From VRUE01 sp963805455 (GTDB lineage Bacteria; Actinomycetota; Thermoleophilia; Solirubrobacterales; 70-9), in assembly GCA_963805455.1 (NCBI GenBank), contig CAWDUJ010000015.1, positions 62,001 to 126,000 of the forward strand: DNA of 64,000 nt. Reading direction: 5' to 3'. The position numbers were made by a program, and so were the translations under genes. This document shows positions 7,567-15,658 of this stretch, in pieces. The notes under the pieces were generated by a model. The model was not told where the DNA came from. It saw only the letters and a program-made list of their open reading frames with translations, and did no database searches. Positions within the stretch are counted from its first letter, which is position 1, and every line of letters begins with the position of its first letter.

Positions 7567-8457
7567 GTGCCTCCGACACTCCTCGCCGTGCCGAACGTCT
7601 CCGAGGGCCGGGACGGTGCCAGCATCGAGGCGATCGGGGAGGCGTTCTCGGCCGGCGTCACTCTGCTCGATCGCCACACCGACGCCGACCACAACCGCAC
7701 GGTCTTCACCCTCGCGGGCGGGCCCGAGGCGCTCGTCGGCGCACTGGCCTCCGGGGCCGCGGCGGCGATCGAGCGAATCGACATGTCGGCGCACCGGGGC
7801 CTGCATCCGGCGATCGGTGCCCTCGATGTCTGCCCGATCGTCTGGCTCGACCCCGGGGATCGCGATGCCGCCCGCGCAGCCGCCGGCGATGTCGCCGCCC
7901 GAATCGGCGCCCTCGGCGTCCCCGTCTTCCTCTACGGCGAGCTCGCGACCGCGCCCGACCGCGCCGAGCGGGCCTATTTCCGCAACGGCGGCCTGGCCGA
8001 GCTCTGGCTGCGGATGGAGGGGGGAGAGCTGCGCCCCGACCAGGGACCGGAGCTTCCACACCGGAGCGCCGGCGCGACCCTCGTCACCGCCCGACCTCCG
8101 CTGGCCGCCTTCAACGTCGAGCTCGACAGCGGCGACGTCGAGATCGCGAAGGCGGTCGCCGCCGGGGTGCGGGAGGCGGGGGGAGGCCCGGCCGGAGTGC
8201 GGGCGATCGGCCTCGCGCTCTCCTCCGGACGGGCCCAGGTCTCGACCAACGTCCACGACCCTCTGGCGGTCCCGCTCGGCCGGGTTGTCGAGCTTGTCCG
8301 GGAGCTGGCGGCGCCGCTCGGCGCCGTGCCCCTGGAGGCCGAGCTGATCGGGCTGATCCCCGCAGCGGCCCTCGCCGGTTACCCGGATGACGTGCCGATC
8401 CGGGGCCTCGACCCCGCCCGGGACACGATCGAGGGCCGCCTCGGCGGTGCCGCCTAG
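7567..8457 (+). CDS. ftcD: Glutamate formimidoyltransferase
   Basis: A 296-residue enzyme that transfers the formimino group of N-formimino-glutamate to tetrahydrofolate at the end of histidine degradation. It matches the transferase part of FtcD only; the cyclodeaminase domain is absent. N-subdomain motifs are AVPNVSEGRD at the start, DADHNRTVFTLAG and HRGLHPAIGALDVCP. The C-subdomain includes LVTARPPLAAFNVELDS and ALSSGRAQVSTNVHDP. The GTG start is preceded by TAGCCT at 6 nt and no ribosome site. No other hut gene is nearby. Confidence 0.93.
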   Translation: MPPTLLAVPNVSEGRDGASIEAIGEAFSAGVTLLDRHTDADHNRTVFTLAGGPEALVGALASGAAAAIERIDMSAHRGLHPAIGALDVCPIVWLDPGDRDAARAAAGDVAARIGALGVPVFLYGELATAPDRAERAYFRNGGLAELWLRMEGGELRPDQGPELPHRSAGATLVTARPPLAAFNVELDSGDVEIAKAVAAGVREAGGGPAGVRAIGLALSSGRAQVSTNVHDPLAVPLGRVVELVRELAAPLGAVPLEAELIGLIPAAALAGYPDDVPIRGLDPARDTIEGRLGGAA

Positions 8458-8471
8458 GTAAATTCACCGCA

Positions 8472-8840
8472 ATGGCACAGACGAAGAAGAAGCGCCGCCG
8501 CAAGCACCGCGGGACCCAGGGCGGGCGGATCGACCCAAAGCGCCGCACCGGCCGGCCGCAGAGCCGCGAGGAGGCGAAAGCCCGCGCCCGCTCGCGACGC
8601 AAGCCCGCCGCCAAAGTCGACGCTCCGCCGACCTGGCGCCAGTCGATAACCCGGGGGCTGATCGCCGCGGCGATCTTCATCGTGATTCTGCTGCTCCTCT
8701 TCAAACGCCCGGCCGGCGAGGCGGTCGCCCTCGGCGCCTTCATGCTCGTCTTCTACATCCCGGGCGGCTTCTGGGTCGACACGATGATGTGGCGCAAACG
8801 GGAGCGCTCCCGGATCCGCGAAGCCGAAGACCGCAGATGA
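8472..8840 (+). CDS. Small basic membrane protein
   Basis: A 122-residue protein of unknown function. The first 55 residues are extremely basic (KKKRRRKHRG, KRRTGRPQSREEAKARARSRRK) and presumably cytoplasmic. Two hydrophobic helices follow (LIAAAIFIVILLLLF and AVALGAFMLVFYIPGGFWV), and a charged tail ends the protein. The stop overlaps the start of the downstream metallo-hydrolase (ATGA), so the two are coupled. The basic arm could contact nucleic acid or anionic lipid; that is inference. Confidence 0.8.
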   Translation: MAQTKKKRRRKHRGTQGGRIDPKRRTGRPQSREEAKARARSRRKPAAKVDAPPTWRQSITRGLIAAAIFIVILLLLFKRPAGEAVALGAFMLVFYIPGGFWVDTMMWRKRERSRIREAEDRR

Positions 8841-9481
8841 GCATCGACGTCGAGATGCTGACGGTCGGGCCATTCGGGGAGAACACCTTCCTGCTGCGGA
8901 AGGAGGGGTCGGACCGCGTCCTCGTGATCGATCCCGGCGAGGAGCACCAGCGAATCCTCAACGCGGTCGAGGCGAGCGGCGCGACCGTCGAGGCGATCCT
9001 GATCACCCATTGCCACATCGACCACATCGGCGCCGTCAAACCGGTGGCCGATGCGACGGGCGCTCCGGTCTACTGCCCCGAGCTCGAAGCAATGCTGCTG
9101 TCCGAAATCAACACGATCGTCCAGGTGCCGGGGATGGGGCCCTATGAGAACTACGACCCGGACAAGCTCCTGAGCGGCGGCGAGACACTCGAGCTCGCCG
9201 GGCTGACCCTCGACGTCATCGCCACCCCCGGCCACGCGCCCGGCCACATCACCTACTCGGTCCGCGACGAAGACGCGATCTTCTCCGGCGACGTCCTCTT
9301 CCAGAGCTCGGTCGGGCGGGTCGACCTGCCTGGCGGTGACGGCCCGACCCTGCTGCGATCGATCCAGAACCTGTTCGAAACTCACCCCGCGGAGACCGAT
9401 GTCTATCCCGGGCACATGGGGCCGACCACGCTCGGCGCCGAGCAGGCGACCAACCCCTTCCTGACCGAGCTGACGAGGTAG
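8837..9481 (+). CDS. MBL-fold metallo-hydrolase (glyoxalase II-like)
   Basis: A 214-residue cytoplasmic metallo-beta-lactamase-fold hydrolase. The zinc motif is THCHIDHIGAV (HxHxDH), with further ligands in PGHAPGHITY and IFSGDVLF and a final His in VYPGHMGPTT. The length and the GxxENTFLL N-terminus match small YcbL/GloB-like hydrolases acting on thioesters such as S-lactoylglutathione or mycothiol analogues. The ATG was chosen because it overlaps the preceding stop by 4 bp (ATGA). Confidence 0.9.
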   Translation: MSIDVEMLTVGPFGENTFLLRKEGSDRVLVIDPGEEHQRILNAVEASGATVEAILITHCHIDHIGAVKPVADATGAPVYCPELEAMLLSEINTIVQVPGMGPYENYDPDKLLSGGETLELAGLTLDVIATPGHAPGHITYSVRDEDAIFSGDVLFQSSVGRVDLPGGDGPTLLRSIQNLFETHPAETDVYPGHMGPTTLGAEQATNPFLTELTR

Positions 9482-9516
9482 GGGCCGGGCCCCCCGCCCC
9501 GGAGGTAAGGTCGCCG

Positions 9517-9588
9517 ATGAGTGCGGAGCGAGCAAGCGTGCATATCTGGTTCTTCGCGCAGCGAGCGAAGCACGATTGGTTGATGTGA
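9517..9588 (+). repeat. Mini-cistron repeat, copy 1 (23-codon ORF before hisS)
   Basis: Intact copy of a dispersed element. The ORF starts ATG and encodes MSAERASVHIWFFAQR followed by AKHDWLM. Its TGA stop overlaps the hisS ATG (TGATG). GGAGGTAAGG lies upstream and could act as a ribosome site; it also contains TAAGGT, a -10-like box ending 5 nt before the ATG. A small hairpin (CTTCGC...GCGAAG) lies inside. hisS has no other clear ribosome site, which points to translational coupling. Confidence 0.85.
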
Positions 9589-10823
9589 TGGCGAGCAAAT
9601 TCCAGGCGCCGCGCGGTACCTCCGACGCGCTCCCCGAGGCCGCCCGCGCCCGCGCCCGGGTCATCGGGGTCACGGCGGCAATCTGCGGGCGGGCCGGCTA
9701 CGAGCCGATCGCGACCCCGGCCTTCGAGGACACGGAGCTGTTCGAGCGCGGCGTCGGCCGCTCGACCGACATCGTCCGCAAGGAGATGTTCACCTTCGAG
9801 GACAAGGGAGGCCGCAGCATCACCCTTCGGCCCGAGGGGACGGCGCCGATCTGCCGCGCCTACCTCGAGCACGGGATGCAGAAACTGGCGCAGCCGGTGA
9901 AGCTCTTCTACGCCGGGCCCTTCTTCCGCCACGAGCGCCCCCAGGCCGGGCGCTACCGCCAGTTCCATCAGATCGGGGTCGAGGCGATCGGGACCGACTC
10001 GCCGCTCGCCGACGCCGAGGTGATTGCCCTTCTCTCCAACCTCCTGGCCGAGCTCGGGGTCCCCGGGGTCGAGCTGCGTCTCGGCAGCCTCGGGTCGCCG
10101 GATGCCCGCCGCAAGTACCTCGAGGAGCTGAAGTCCTTTCTGCACGCAAACGAGGGCGACCTCTCGAAGGACGTCCGCGAGCGGATCGAGATCAACCCGC
10201 TGCGCGCCTTCGACGCCGACGACGAGGGGACCCAGGGAGTGATGAAGAGCGCGCCGACGATCGTCGAGCGACTGGATGGGGAAGATGCCGAGCACTTCGC
10301 CGAGGTTCGGTCGCTGCTCGAGGCGGCAGGCATCGCCCATGAGATCGACCCGACCCTGGTCCGCGGACTCGACTACTACACGAGGACGATCTTCTCCTTC
10401 GTCTGCGAGGGCCTGGGAGCGCAGTCGGAGGTCGGCGGGGGAGGCCGCTACGACGGCCTGATCGAGCAGCTCGGTGGGCCGGCGACGCCGGCGATCGGTT
10501 GGGCGGCGGGGATCGAGCGGATCCTGCTGGCGCTCGCCGAGGACGAGGCCGAGCCCGGGCGCGACGCCTTTCTCGCCGCCGCCGACGACGAGCAGCGCCC
10601 GCGGGCGCTGGCGCTGGCGACCGAGCTCCGAAACGCCGGCCTCTCCGCCGAGGTCGACCTCGGCGGCCGCGGCCTCAAGGGGCAGCTGAAACACGCGAAC
10701 CGGATCGGCGCCCGCGCCGTCGTCATCCTCGACGCCGACGGATCGGCGCAGCTCCGCGACATGGAGAGCGGCGAGCAGCGCGAGGTCGACCCCGGCAAGG
10801 TCCTGGAGGAGCTCGGAAGGTGA
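9588..10823 (+). CDS. hisS: Histidyl-tRNA synthetase
   Basis: A 411-residue class II synthetase that charges tRNA-His in the cytoplasm. Visible motifs are KFQAPRGTSD at the N-terminus, TLRPEGTAPICRAY, motif 2 FFRHERPQAGRYRQFHQ, the histidine-A signature VRGLDYYTRT, GRYDGL and motif 3 GWAAGIERIL. An anticodon-binding domain covers the last 90 residues. The start is the ATG overlapping the mini-cistron stop; a TTG four codons upstream is also in frame. The stop overlaps the aspS start (GTGA), forming a hisS-aspS operon as in many Gram-positives. Confidence 0.97.
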   Translation: MASKFQAPRGTSDALPEAARARARVIGVTAAICGRAGYEPIATPAFEDTELFERGVGRSTDIVRKEMFTFEDKGGRSITLRPEGTAPICRAYLEHGMQKLAQPVKLFYAGPFFRHERPQAGRYRQFHQIGVEAIGTDSPLADAEVIALLSNLLAELGVPGVELRLGSLGSPDARRKYLEELKSFLHANEGDLSKDVRERIEINPLRAFDADDEGTQGVMKSAPTIVERLDGEDAEHFAEVRSLLEAAGIAHEIDPTLVRGLDYYTRTIFSFVCEGLGAQSEVGGGGRYDGLIEQLGGPATPAIGWAAGIERILLALAEDEAEPGRDAFLAAADDEQRPRALALATELRNAGLSAEVDLGGRGLKGQLKHANRIGARAVVILDADGSAQLRDMESGEQREVDPGKVLEELGR

Positions 10824-12619
10824 GCGAGACGCCCCCCGCACTGCGCCCGAACGGGTACCGCGACACCTGGTGCGGCCAGGTTCTCGCCGACCGCGTCGAC
10901 TCCGAGGCCCGCGTCGCCGGCTGGGTCCACCGCCGACGCGACCATGGCGGCCTGATCTTCATCGACCTCCGCGATCGCACCGGGATCGTCCAGCTCGTCT
11001 TCCACCCTGACAAATCGGGGGACGCGTTCGCGCTCGGGCACGAGCTCCGCGCCGAGGACGTGTTGAGCGTCGGCGGCACGGTCGTCCGCCGCTCCGACGA
11101 AACGGTCAACCCCGACCTGCCGACGGGGGAGTTCGAGATCCAGGTCTCCTCGGCGGAGCGCCTCGCCGACGCCGACACGCCGCCGTTCCAGATCGAGGGC
11201 TTCTCGGGCGAGGTGGGGGAGGACTCCCGCCTCCGCCACCGCTACCTCGACCTGCGGCGTGAGCCGATGCGCGAAGCCCTGGCGCTCCGCCACCGGGTGA
11301 CCGCCGCGATGCGGGAGTTCCTCGACGGCGAGGGCTTTCTCGACATCGAGACGCCGGTCCTGACCCGCTCGACCCCGGAGGGCGCGCGCGACTTCCTCGT
11401 CCCCAGCCGCCTCCAGCGCGGCTCCTTCTACGCGCTACCGCAGTCGCCGCAGCTCTTCAAGCAGCTGCTGATGGTCGCCGGCTTCGAGCGCTACTACCAG
11501 ATCGCCCGCTGCTTCCGCGACGAGGACCTGCGGGCCGACCGCCAGCCCGACTTCACCCAGCTCGACATCGAGATGTCGTTCGTCGACATCGACGACGTCA
11601 TCGACGTCAACGAGCGTCTGATGGCCCACGTCTTCGAGCGGGTCGGCGGGCCCTCGATCGAGCTCCCGATCGAGCGCCTCCCCTATGACGAGGCGATGTC
11701 TCGGTTCGGCACCGACCGGCCTGACATGCGGTTCGGGCTCGAGCTGGTCGACCTAGGCGATGCTCTGGCGGACACCGAGTTCAAGGTCTTCCGCTCGGTG
11801 ATCGAGTCGGGCGGTGCCGTGCGCGGGCTCAACGTGGGGCGGCGGGAGCTGCCTCGATCCGAGCTCGACGGCCTGATCGCCCGCGCCCAGGAGCTGGGGG
11901 CGAAAGGGCTGGTCTGGGCGTTTCGCGAGGGCGACGGCTGGCGTTCGCCGACGGCGAAGTTCCTCACCGAGGCCGAGCTCACAGAGCTCAACCGACGCCT
12001 CGGCGCCGAGGAGGGAGACCTGCTGCTGGTCGTCGCCGACCGCCGCCGGGTCGCCGACGCGGTCCTGGGCCAGCTGCGCGTCGATCTCGCCGAGCGCTTC
12101 GACCTGATTCCCGCCGGCGAGGACCGCCTCGTCTGGGTGGTCGATTGGCCGCTGCTCGAGTGGAACGTGGAGGCCGAGCGCTGGGACCCGCTCCACCACC
12201 CGTTCACCGCCCCGGCGGGTGAGCTCGACCCCGACAACCCGGGTGAGGCCCGGGCGATCGCCTACGACCTGGTCTGGAACGGTCAGGAGATGGGAGGGGG
12301 ATCGATCCGCATCCATCGCGCCGACGTCCAGCGGGCCCTGTTCGCGGCGCTGGGGATCGACGAGGAGGAAGCGGACGCCCGCTTCGGGTTCCTGCTCGAG
12401 GCGCTCCGTTACGGGGCTCCGCCGCACGGCGGCATCGCCTTCGGGCTCGACCGGATCGTCCAGCGTCTGGCCGGAGCCGAGTCGATCCGCGACGTGATCG
12501 CCTTTCCGAAGACGGCGTCCGGCGCGGACGCCCTCACCGGCGCCCCGGCCCCGGTCGACGAGATGCAGCTGAAGGAGCTCGGCATCGCGCTGCACCGGCG
12601 CGGCCTTGCCGGCCACTGA
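10820..12619 (+). CDS. aspS: Aspartyl-tRNA synthetase (bacterial type)
   Basis: A 599-residue class II synthetase. The start is GTG, overlapping the hisS stop by 4 bp; the protein begins SETPPALRPNGYRDTWCG. Order: OB-fold anticodon domain (VAGWVHRRRDHGGLIFIDLRD), catalytic core with RHRYLDLRR, TPEGARDF, FRDEDLRADRQPDFTQLD, a bacterial GAD insertion domain (about 290-420), and motif 3 GIAFGLDRIV. Full length for the bacterial enzyme. Whether it is discriminating or also acts on tRNA-Asn cannot be decided here. Confidence 0.97.
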   Translation: MSETPPALRPNGYRDTWCGQVLADRVDSEARVAGWVHRRRDHGGLIFIDLRDRTGIVQLVFHPDKSGDAFALGHELRAEDVLSVGGTVVRRSDETVNPDLPTGEFEIQVSSAERLADADTPPFQIEGFSGEVGEDSRLRHRYLDLRREPMREALALRHRVTAAMREFLDGEGFLDIETPVLTRSTPEGARDFLVPSRLQRGSFYALPQSPQLFKQLLMVAGFERYYQIARCFRDEDLRADRQPDFTQLDIEMSFVDIDDVIDVNERLMAHVFERVGGPSIELPIERLPYDEAMSRFGTDRPDMRFGLELVDLGDALADTEFKVFRSVIESGGAVRGLNVGRRELPRSELDGLIARAQELGAKGLVWAFREGDGWRSPTAKFLTEAELTELNRRLGAEEGDLLLVVADRRRVADAVLGQLRVDLAERFDLIPAGEDRLVWVVDWPLLEWNVEAERWDPLHHPFTAPAGELDPDNPGEARAIAYDLVWNGQEMGGGSIRIHRADVQRALFAALGIDEEEADARFGFLLEALRYGAPPHGGIAFGLDRIVQRLAGAESIRDVIAFPKTASGADALTGAPAPVDEMQLKELGIALHRRGLAGH

Positions 12620-12650
12620 ACGGGGTCCCGGACCGGGCAAAATGTGACCG

Positions 12651-12950
12651 ATGGCCCTGTTCGACCGCATGCGAAACGCCTTCCGCGACCGTCAGCCCGG
12701 GCCCGGTAAGACCCCGGTCCAGATCGACGACCCGGCCTACGACAGCTGGGAGGTCGTCCGCGACTTCGGCGACCTGAGGACGGCCCGGGCCTGGCACCAG
12801 GCGCTGCAGGAGGCGAGGATCACCGCGGTCCTGACCTCCGACTGGCCGATCGACCGTTACGGCCGCGGCGACATCTCGCTGCGGGTCCGCGGCGAGGACT
12901 GGAGCGAGGCGGAGCTGCTGCTGTCCAACCTCGACGCCGAGCTGGACTGA
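12651..12950 (+). CDS. Small DUF2007-like protein
   Basis: A 99-residue soluble protein. The segment VRDFGDLRTARAWHQALQEA followed by SDWPIDRYGRGDISLRV and DWSEAELLLSNL resembles the DUF2007 group of putative signal-transducing small proteins, which fold as ferredoxin-like domains. CAAAAT ends 7 nt before the ATG and no ribosome site is visible. It lies between aspS and the probable 6S RNA. The function is unknown and the family match is from pattern only. Confidence 0.65.
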   Translation: MALFDRMRNAFRDRQPGPGKTPVQIDDPAYDSWEVVRDFGDLRTARAWHQALQEARITAVLTSDWPIDRYGRGDISLRVRGEDWSEAELLLSNLDAELD

Positions 12951-12985
12951 GACCTTCACCGGACCGCGGCCGACGGTGCTACGGT

Positions 12986-13155
12986 GGGCCCTGAGGCTCG
13001 AGTCCGTTCGCGAGCCGCCTCAACGTTTGACCCAACACAAACGGCTTGGGAGCAGATCTCTCCCGCTCCTTTGGGATCGGGAGGAGGCACCCGCCCTTCA
13101 CTTCAAGGGATCAAAGCCAGAGGCGGTACCGGCGGGTTGGAGCCTCTTTTGTTTG
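12986..13155 (+). ncRNA. ssrS: Probable 6S RNA
   Basis: About 170 nt with the nested layout of 6S RNA. The outer stem GAGGCTC (12993-12999) pairs with GAGCCTC (13140-13146), followed by TTTTGTTTG as terminator tract. The inner stem CCGCCTC (13015-13021) pairs with GAGGCGG (13120-13126). Between them is a long mostly single-stranded bubble and a terminal arm around 13045-13090. The 3' side TTCAAGGGATCAAAGCC resembles the corresponding part of known 6S RNAs. TACGGT (12980-12985) can serve as -10 box. The position after aspS matches Bacillus subtilis 6S-1 (bsrA). 6S RNA binds housekeeping RNA polymerase as a promoter mimic. Confidence 0.65.
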
Positions 13156-13285
13156 CCCTCCGGCGCACCTGACGCGCCACCCGCGCGCTCCGCATCCGGA
13201 TGCTCATTCCGTGGATGGGCAACCCAACGACGAAATCCCCAAAACGGGTCATATCGACCCCTTTCGGAGATCTCATGCGGACGGG

Positions 13286-14194
13286 GTGGACCATCTGATC
13301 GCGCGGATCGCCGCCGACCAGGAAGGGGTCGTCGGTCTCAAGCAACTCCTCGAGGTCGGCGTCAGCATTGGTCGCGTCAAGGGCCGGATCAGACGCGGAC
13401 TTCTGCATCGAGTGCATCGCGGGGTCTACGCCGTCGGTCACCCGACGCTCGGCCAGCGGGGTCGTTGGCGCGCAGCGCTCCTTGCCTGTGGCGAGGGATC
13501 GGCCCTCAGCCATCGATCGGCCGCTGAAGCATGGGGTCTGATCTCGATGCGCCGGAGTGCGATCGAGTTGACCAGGGCAAGTGGCTGGCGAGCACCTTCA
13601 GGCGTCGTCGCTCACGTCGGCAGGCTTCCTGGCGACGAGCGGACGGAGATCGATGGCATTCCGGTGACCTCGGTCCCGCGGACGTTGCTGGATCTGGCGG
13701 CAATGCTGGACAGGAGGAGGCTCGAGCGAGCGCTGAAGGAGGTCGAAGTACGGGGGCTGACCGATGTCCTCTCCCTGCCCGACCTGTTCGACCGCTACCC
13801 GCGACGGCCCGGGTCACCGTTGCTCCGGGCGGTGCTGGCGGATCTGAGGGACGGTCGCGGGGCGACGGCCAACGAGTTCGAGGCTCTGTTCGGGGACCTG
13901 ATCGCCGCCCACAAGCTGCCGGTTCCCAGGTTTAACGCCGACCTCTTCGTCCGCGGGCGCTTCTTCCGGCCGGACGCGCTCTGGGAGCGCGAGAAGGTGG
14001 TCGTGGAGCTCGATGGTCGTGCCGTGCACGGAACCGGGATCGCCTTCGAGAGCGACCGCGAGCGGGATCGAATCCTCCTGCTCGACGGTTGGCGCACCGC
14101 CCGCGTCACCTGGCTCCAGCTTCGCGACACCCCCGAGGCCGTGGCGCGGGACCTCCGCGAGCTGCTCGGTCTCCCGGCGACTTCTACCCTGTAG
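13286..14194 (+). CDS. AbiEi-like winged-helix/DUF559 protein
   Basis: 302 residues from the GTG at 13286, chosen because family members start at this point; an earlier GTG exists but would run towards the 6S RNA. The N-terminal winged helix (QEGVVGLKQLLEVG, LHRVHRGVYAVGHPTL, LSHRSAAEAWGL) matches AbiEi-type antitoxin modules. The C-terminal part (FNADLFVRGRFFRPDALWE, VVVELDGRAVHG, RVTWLQLRDTP) matches the DUF559 restriction-endonuclease-like fold with a PD-(D/E)xK-like VVVELDG. No toxin gene is adjacent. Such stand-alone proteins are common in Actinomycetota with unknown role. Confidence 0.82.
   Translation: MDHLIARIAADQEGVVGLKQLLEVGVSIGRVKGRIRRGLLHRVHRGVYAVGHPTLGQRGRWRAALLACGEGSALSHRSAAEAWGLISMRRSAIELTRASGWRAPSGVVAHVGRLPGDERTEIDGIPVTSVPRTLLDLAAMLDRRRLERALKEVEVRGLTDVLSLPDLFDRYPRRPGSPLLRAVLADLRDGRGATANEFEALFGDLIAAHKLPVPRFNADLFVRGRFFRPDALWEREKVVVELDGRAVHGTGIAFESDRERDRILLLDGWRTARVTWLQLRDTPEAVARDLRELLGLPATSTL
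14185..14190 (+). promoter_or_regulatory. -10 box for leaderless mnmA fusion
   Basis: TACCCT ends 6 nt before the ATG at 14197, inside the 3' end of the preceding gene, which suggests a start site at or beside the start codon. Confidence 0.45.
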
Positions 14195-14196
14195 GT

Positions 14197-15633
14197 ATGA
14201 GCACCGAGCTCTTTGAGCATTTCCTGAGTGACGAGTCGCGCCGCGGGCCCGCCGACGAGCGCGCCTTCACCGGAGCCGCCGGAGGCGCCGCCTGCGGCGA
14301 CCTGGCACGAATCTCCCTGCTCATCGAGGACGGTCGGGTCGCCTCCGCCACGTTCGACGCCGAGGGGTGCGGCGCCACCCGGGCGGCGACGGCCGCGGTC
14401 GCCGAGATGATCGACGCCGAGCCCGTCCTGGCCGCGGCGCGGATCGGCACCGGGGAGGTCGACGAGGCGATCGGCGGCCTCACCCCGGCCAAGCTCCACG
14501 CTGCGCAGCTCGCGGCCGATGCGCTCCATCGGGCCCTCGCCGCCGCGGCGGCGAGCGAGGTGCGGCTGGCGCCAGACCAGGAGGGCCGGGTCGCGGTCGC
14601 GATGTCCGGCGGGGTCGACAGCGCCGTCGCGGGCCTGCTCGAACGCGAGCGCGGGGCCGACGTGGTCGCGATCACAGTCAAGCTCTGGGCCGACCAGGAG
14701 ACCGACGGCACCAAGGCCTGCTGCTCGCCAGAGGCGGTGCTGGGCGCCCGCTCCGTCGCCCACTCGATCGGCGTGCCCCACCTCACCCTCGATCTCGAGG
14801 AGGACTTCCGCCGCCGGGTGGTCGGCTCCTACCTCTCGGGGCACGCGGCAGGCGCCACTCCGAATCCCTGCATCGTCTGCAATGGCGAGGTCAGGCTGGC
14901 GGCGATGGCCGACCTCGCCGAGCGCCTCGGCGCCGAGCGGCTGATCACCGGCCACTACGCGCGTATCGTCGGCGACGAGGACGGCCCGTTGCTCGCCGCC
15001 GCCGCCGACTCCGCCAAGGACCAGAGCTACATGCTCGCCGGCCTACCGCCGGCGATGCTGCCCCGCCTCGGGTTCCCGCTGACCGAGCTGACCAAGCCCG
15101 AGGTGCGCGAGATAGCTGCCCGCAACAAGCTCTCGATCGCCCGCAAGCCTGAGAGCCAGGACCTCTGCTTCCTCGCCGGCCAGGGCAAGGCGCGGTTCCT
15201 GCGCCGCCACGGCGATCTCAGGGACCAGGAGGGCAGCGTCCTCGACCGTTCCGGCCGGGAGATCGGCCGCCACCGCGGCCACCAAAACTTCACCGTCGGT
15301 CAGCGCCGGGGGATCGGCGTCTCGGCGCCGGAGCCGCTTTACGTCACCGCTAAGGACGCGGCCGCGAACACAGTCACCGTCGGAACCCGCGAGGACCTCG
15401 CCGAGGCCCGGGTGACGATCCGCGACGCGATCCTTCATCGCGATGGCGAGAACGTCGATGCGGTCCGCCTTCGCTACCGCTCGACGCCGGTCCCGGCGAG
15501 GATCTCGGCCGCGGCCGGGGCCCACGCCACACTGGACGTCGAGCTGGGCCAAGCGTTCGAGGGGGTCGCGCCGGGCCAGACCGCGGTGCTGCTGCGCGGC
15601 GACGCCGTCGTCGGGCACGGCACGATCGTCTAG
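14197..15633 (+). CDS. mnmA: IscU-like domain fused to tRNA 2-thiouridylase MnmA
   Basis: 478 residues. Residues 1-115 resemble an IscU/SufU Fe-S scaffold (GGAACGDLARI with Cys33, AEGCGATRAA with Cys58), but the third scaffold Cys is Ala102 (KLHAAQLA). Residues 130-478 are MnmA, which makes 2-thiouridine at tRNA position 34: PP-loop AMSGGVDS, catalytic region TPNPCIVCNGEV (Cys225, Cys228) and SQDLCFLAG (Cys324), then C-terminal barrels. Cys225 makes the motif CxxC plus C rather than DxxC plus C, the pattern associated with a 4Fe-4S cluster in sulfur-transfer enzymes. The fused scaffold may supply that cluster; this is inference. Confidence 0.93.
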   Translation: MSTELFEHFLSDESRRGPADERAFTGAAGGAACGDLARISLLIEDGRVASATFDAEGCGATRAATAAVAEMIDAEPVLAAARIGTGEVDEAIGGLTPAKLHAAQLAADALHRALAAAAASEVRLAPDQEGRVAVAMSGGVDSAVAGLLERERGADVVAITVKLWADQETDGTKACCSPEAVLGARSVAHSIGVPHLTLDLEEDFRRRVVGSYLSGHAAGATPNPCIVCNGEVRLAAMADLAERLGAERLITGHYARIVGDEDGPLLAAAADSAKDQSYMLAGLPPAMLPRLGFPLTELTKPEVREIAARNKLSIARKPESQDLCFLAGQGKARFLRRHGDLRDQEGSVLDRSGREIGRHRGHQNFTVGQRRGIGVSAPEPLYVTAKDAAANTVTVGTREDLAEARVTIRDAILHRDGENVDAVRLRYRSTPVPARISAAAGAHATLDVELGQAFEGVAPGQTAVLLRGDAVVGHGTIV

Positions 15634-15658
15634 AGGGGCGGAATAGGCTCCCACCCCG

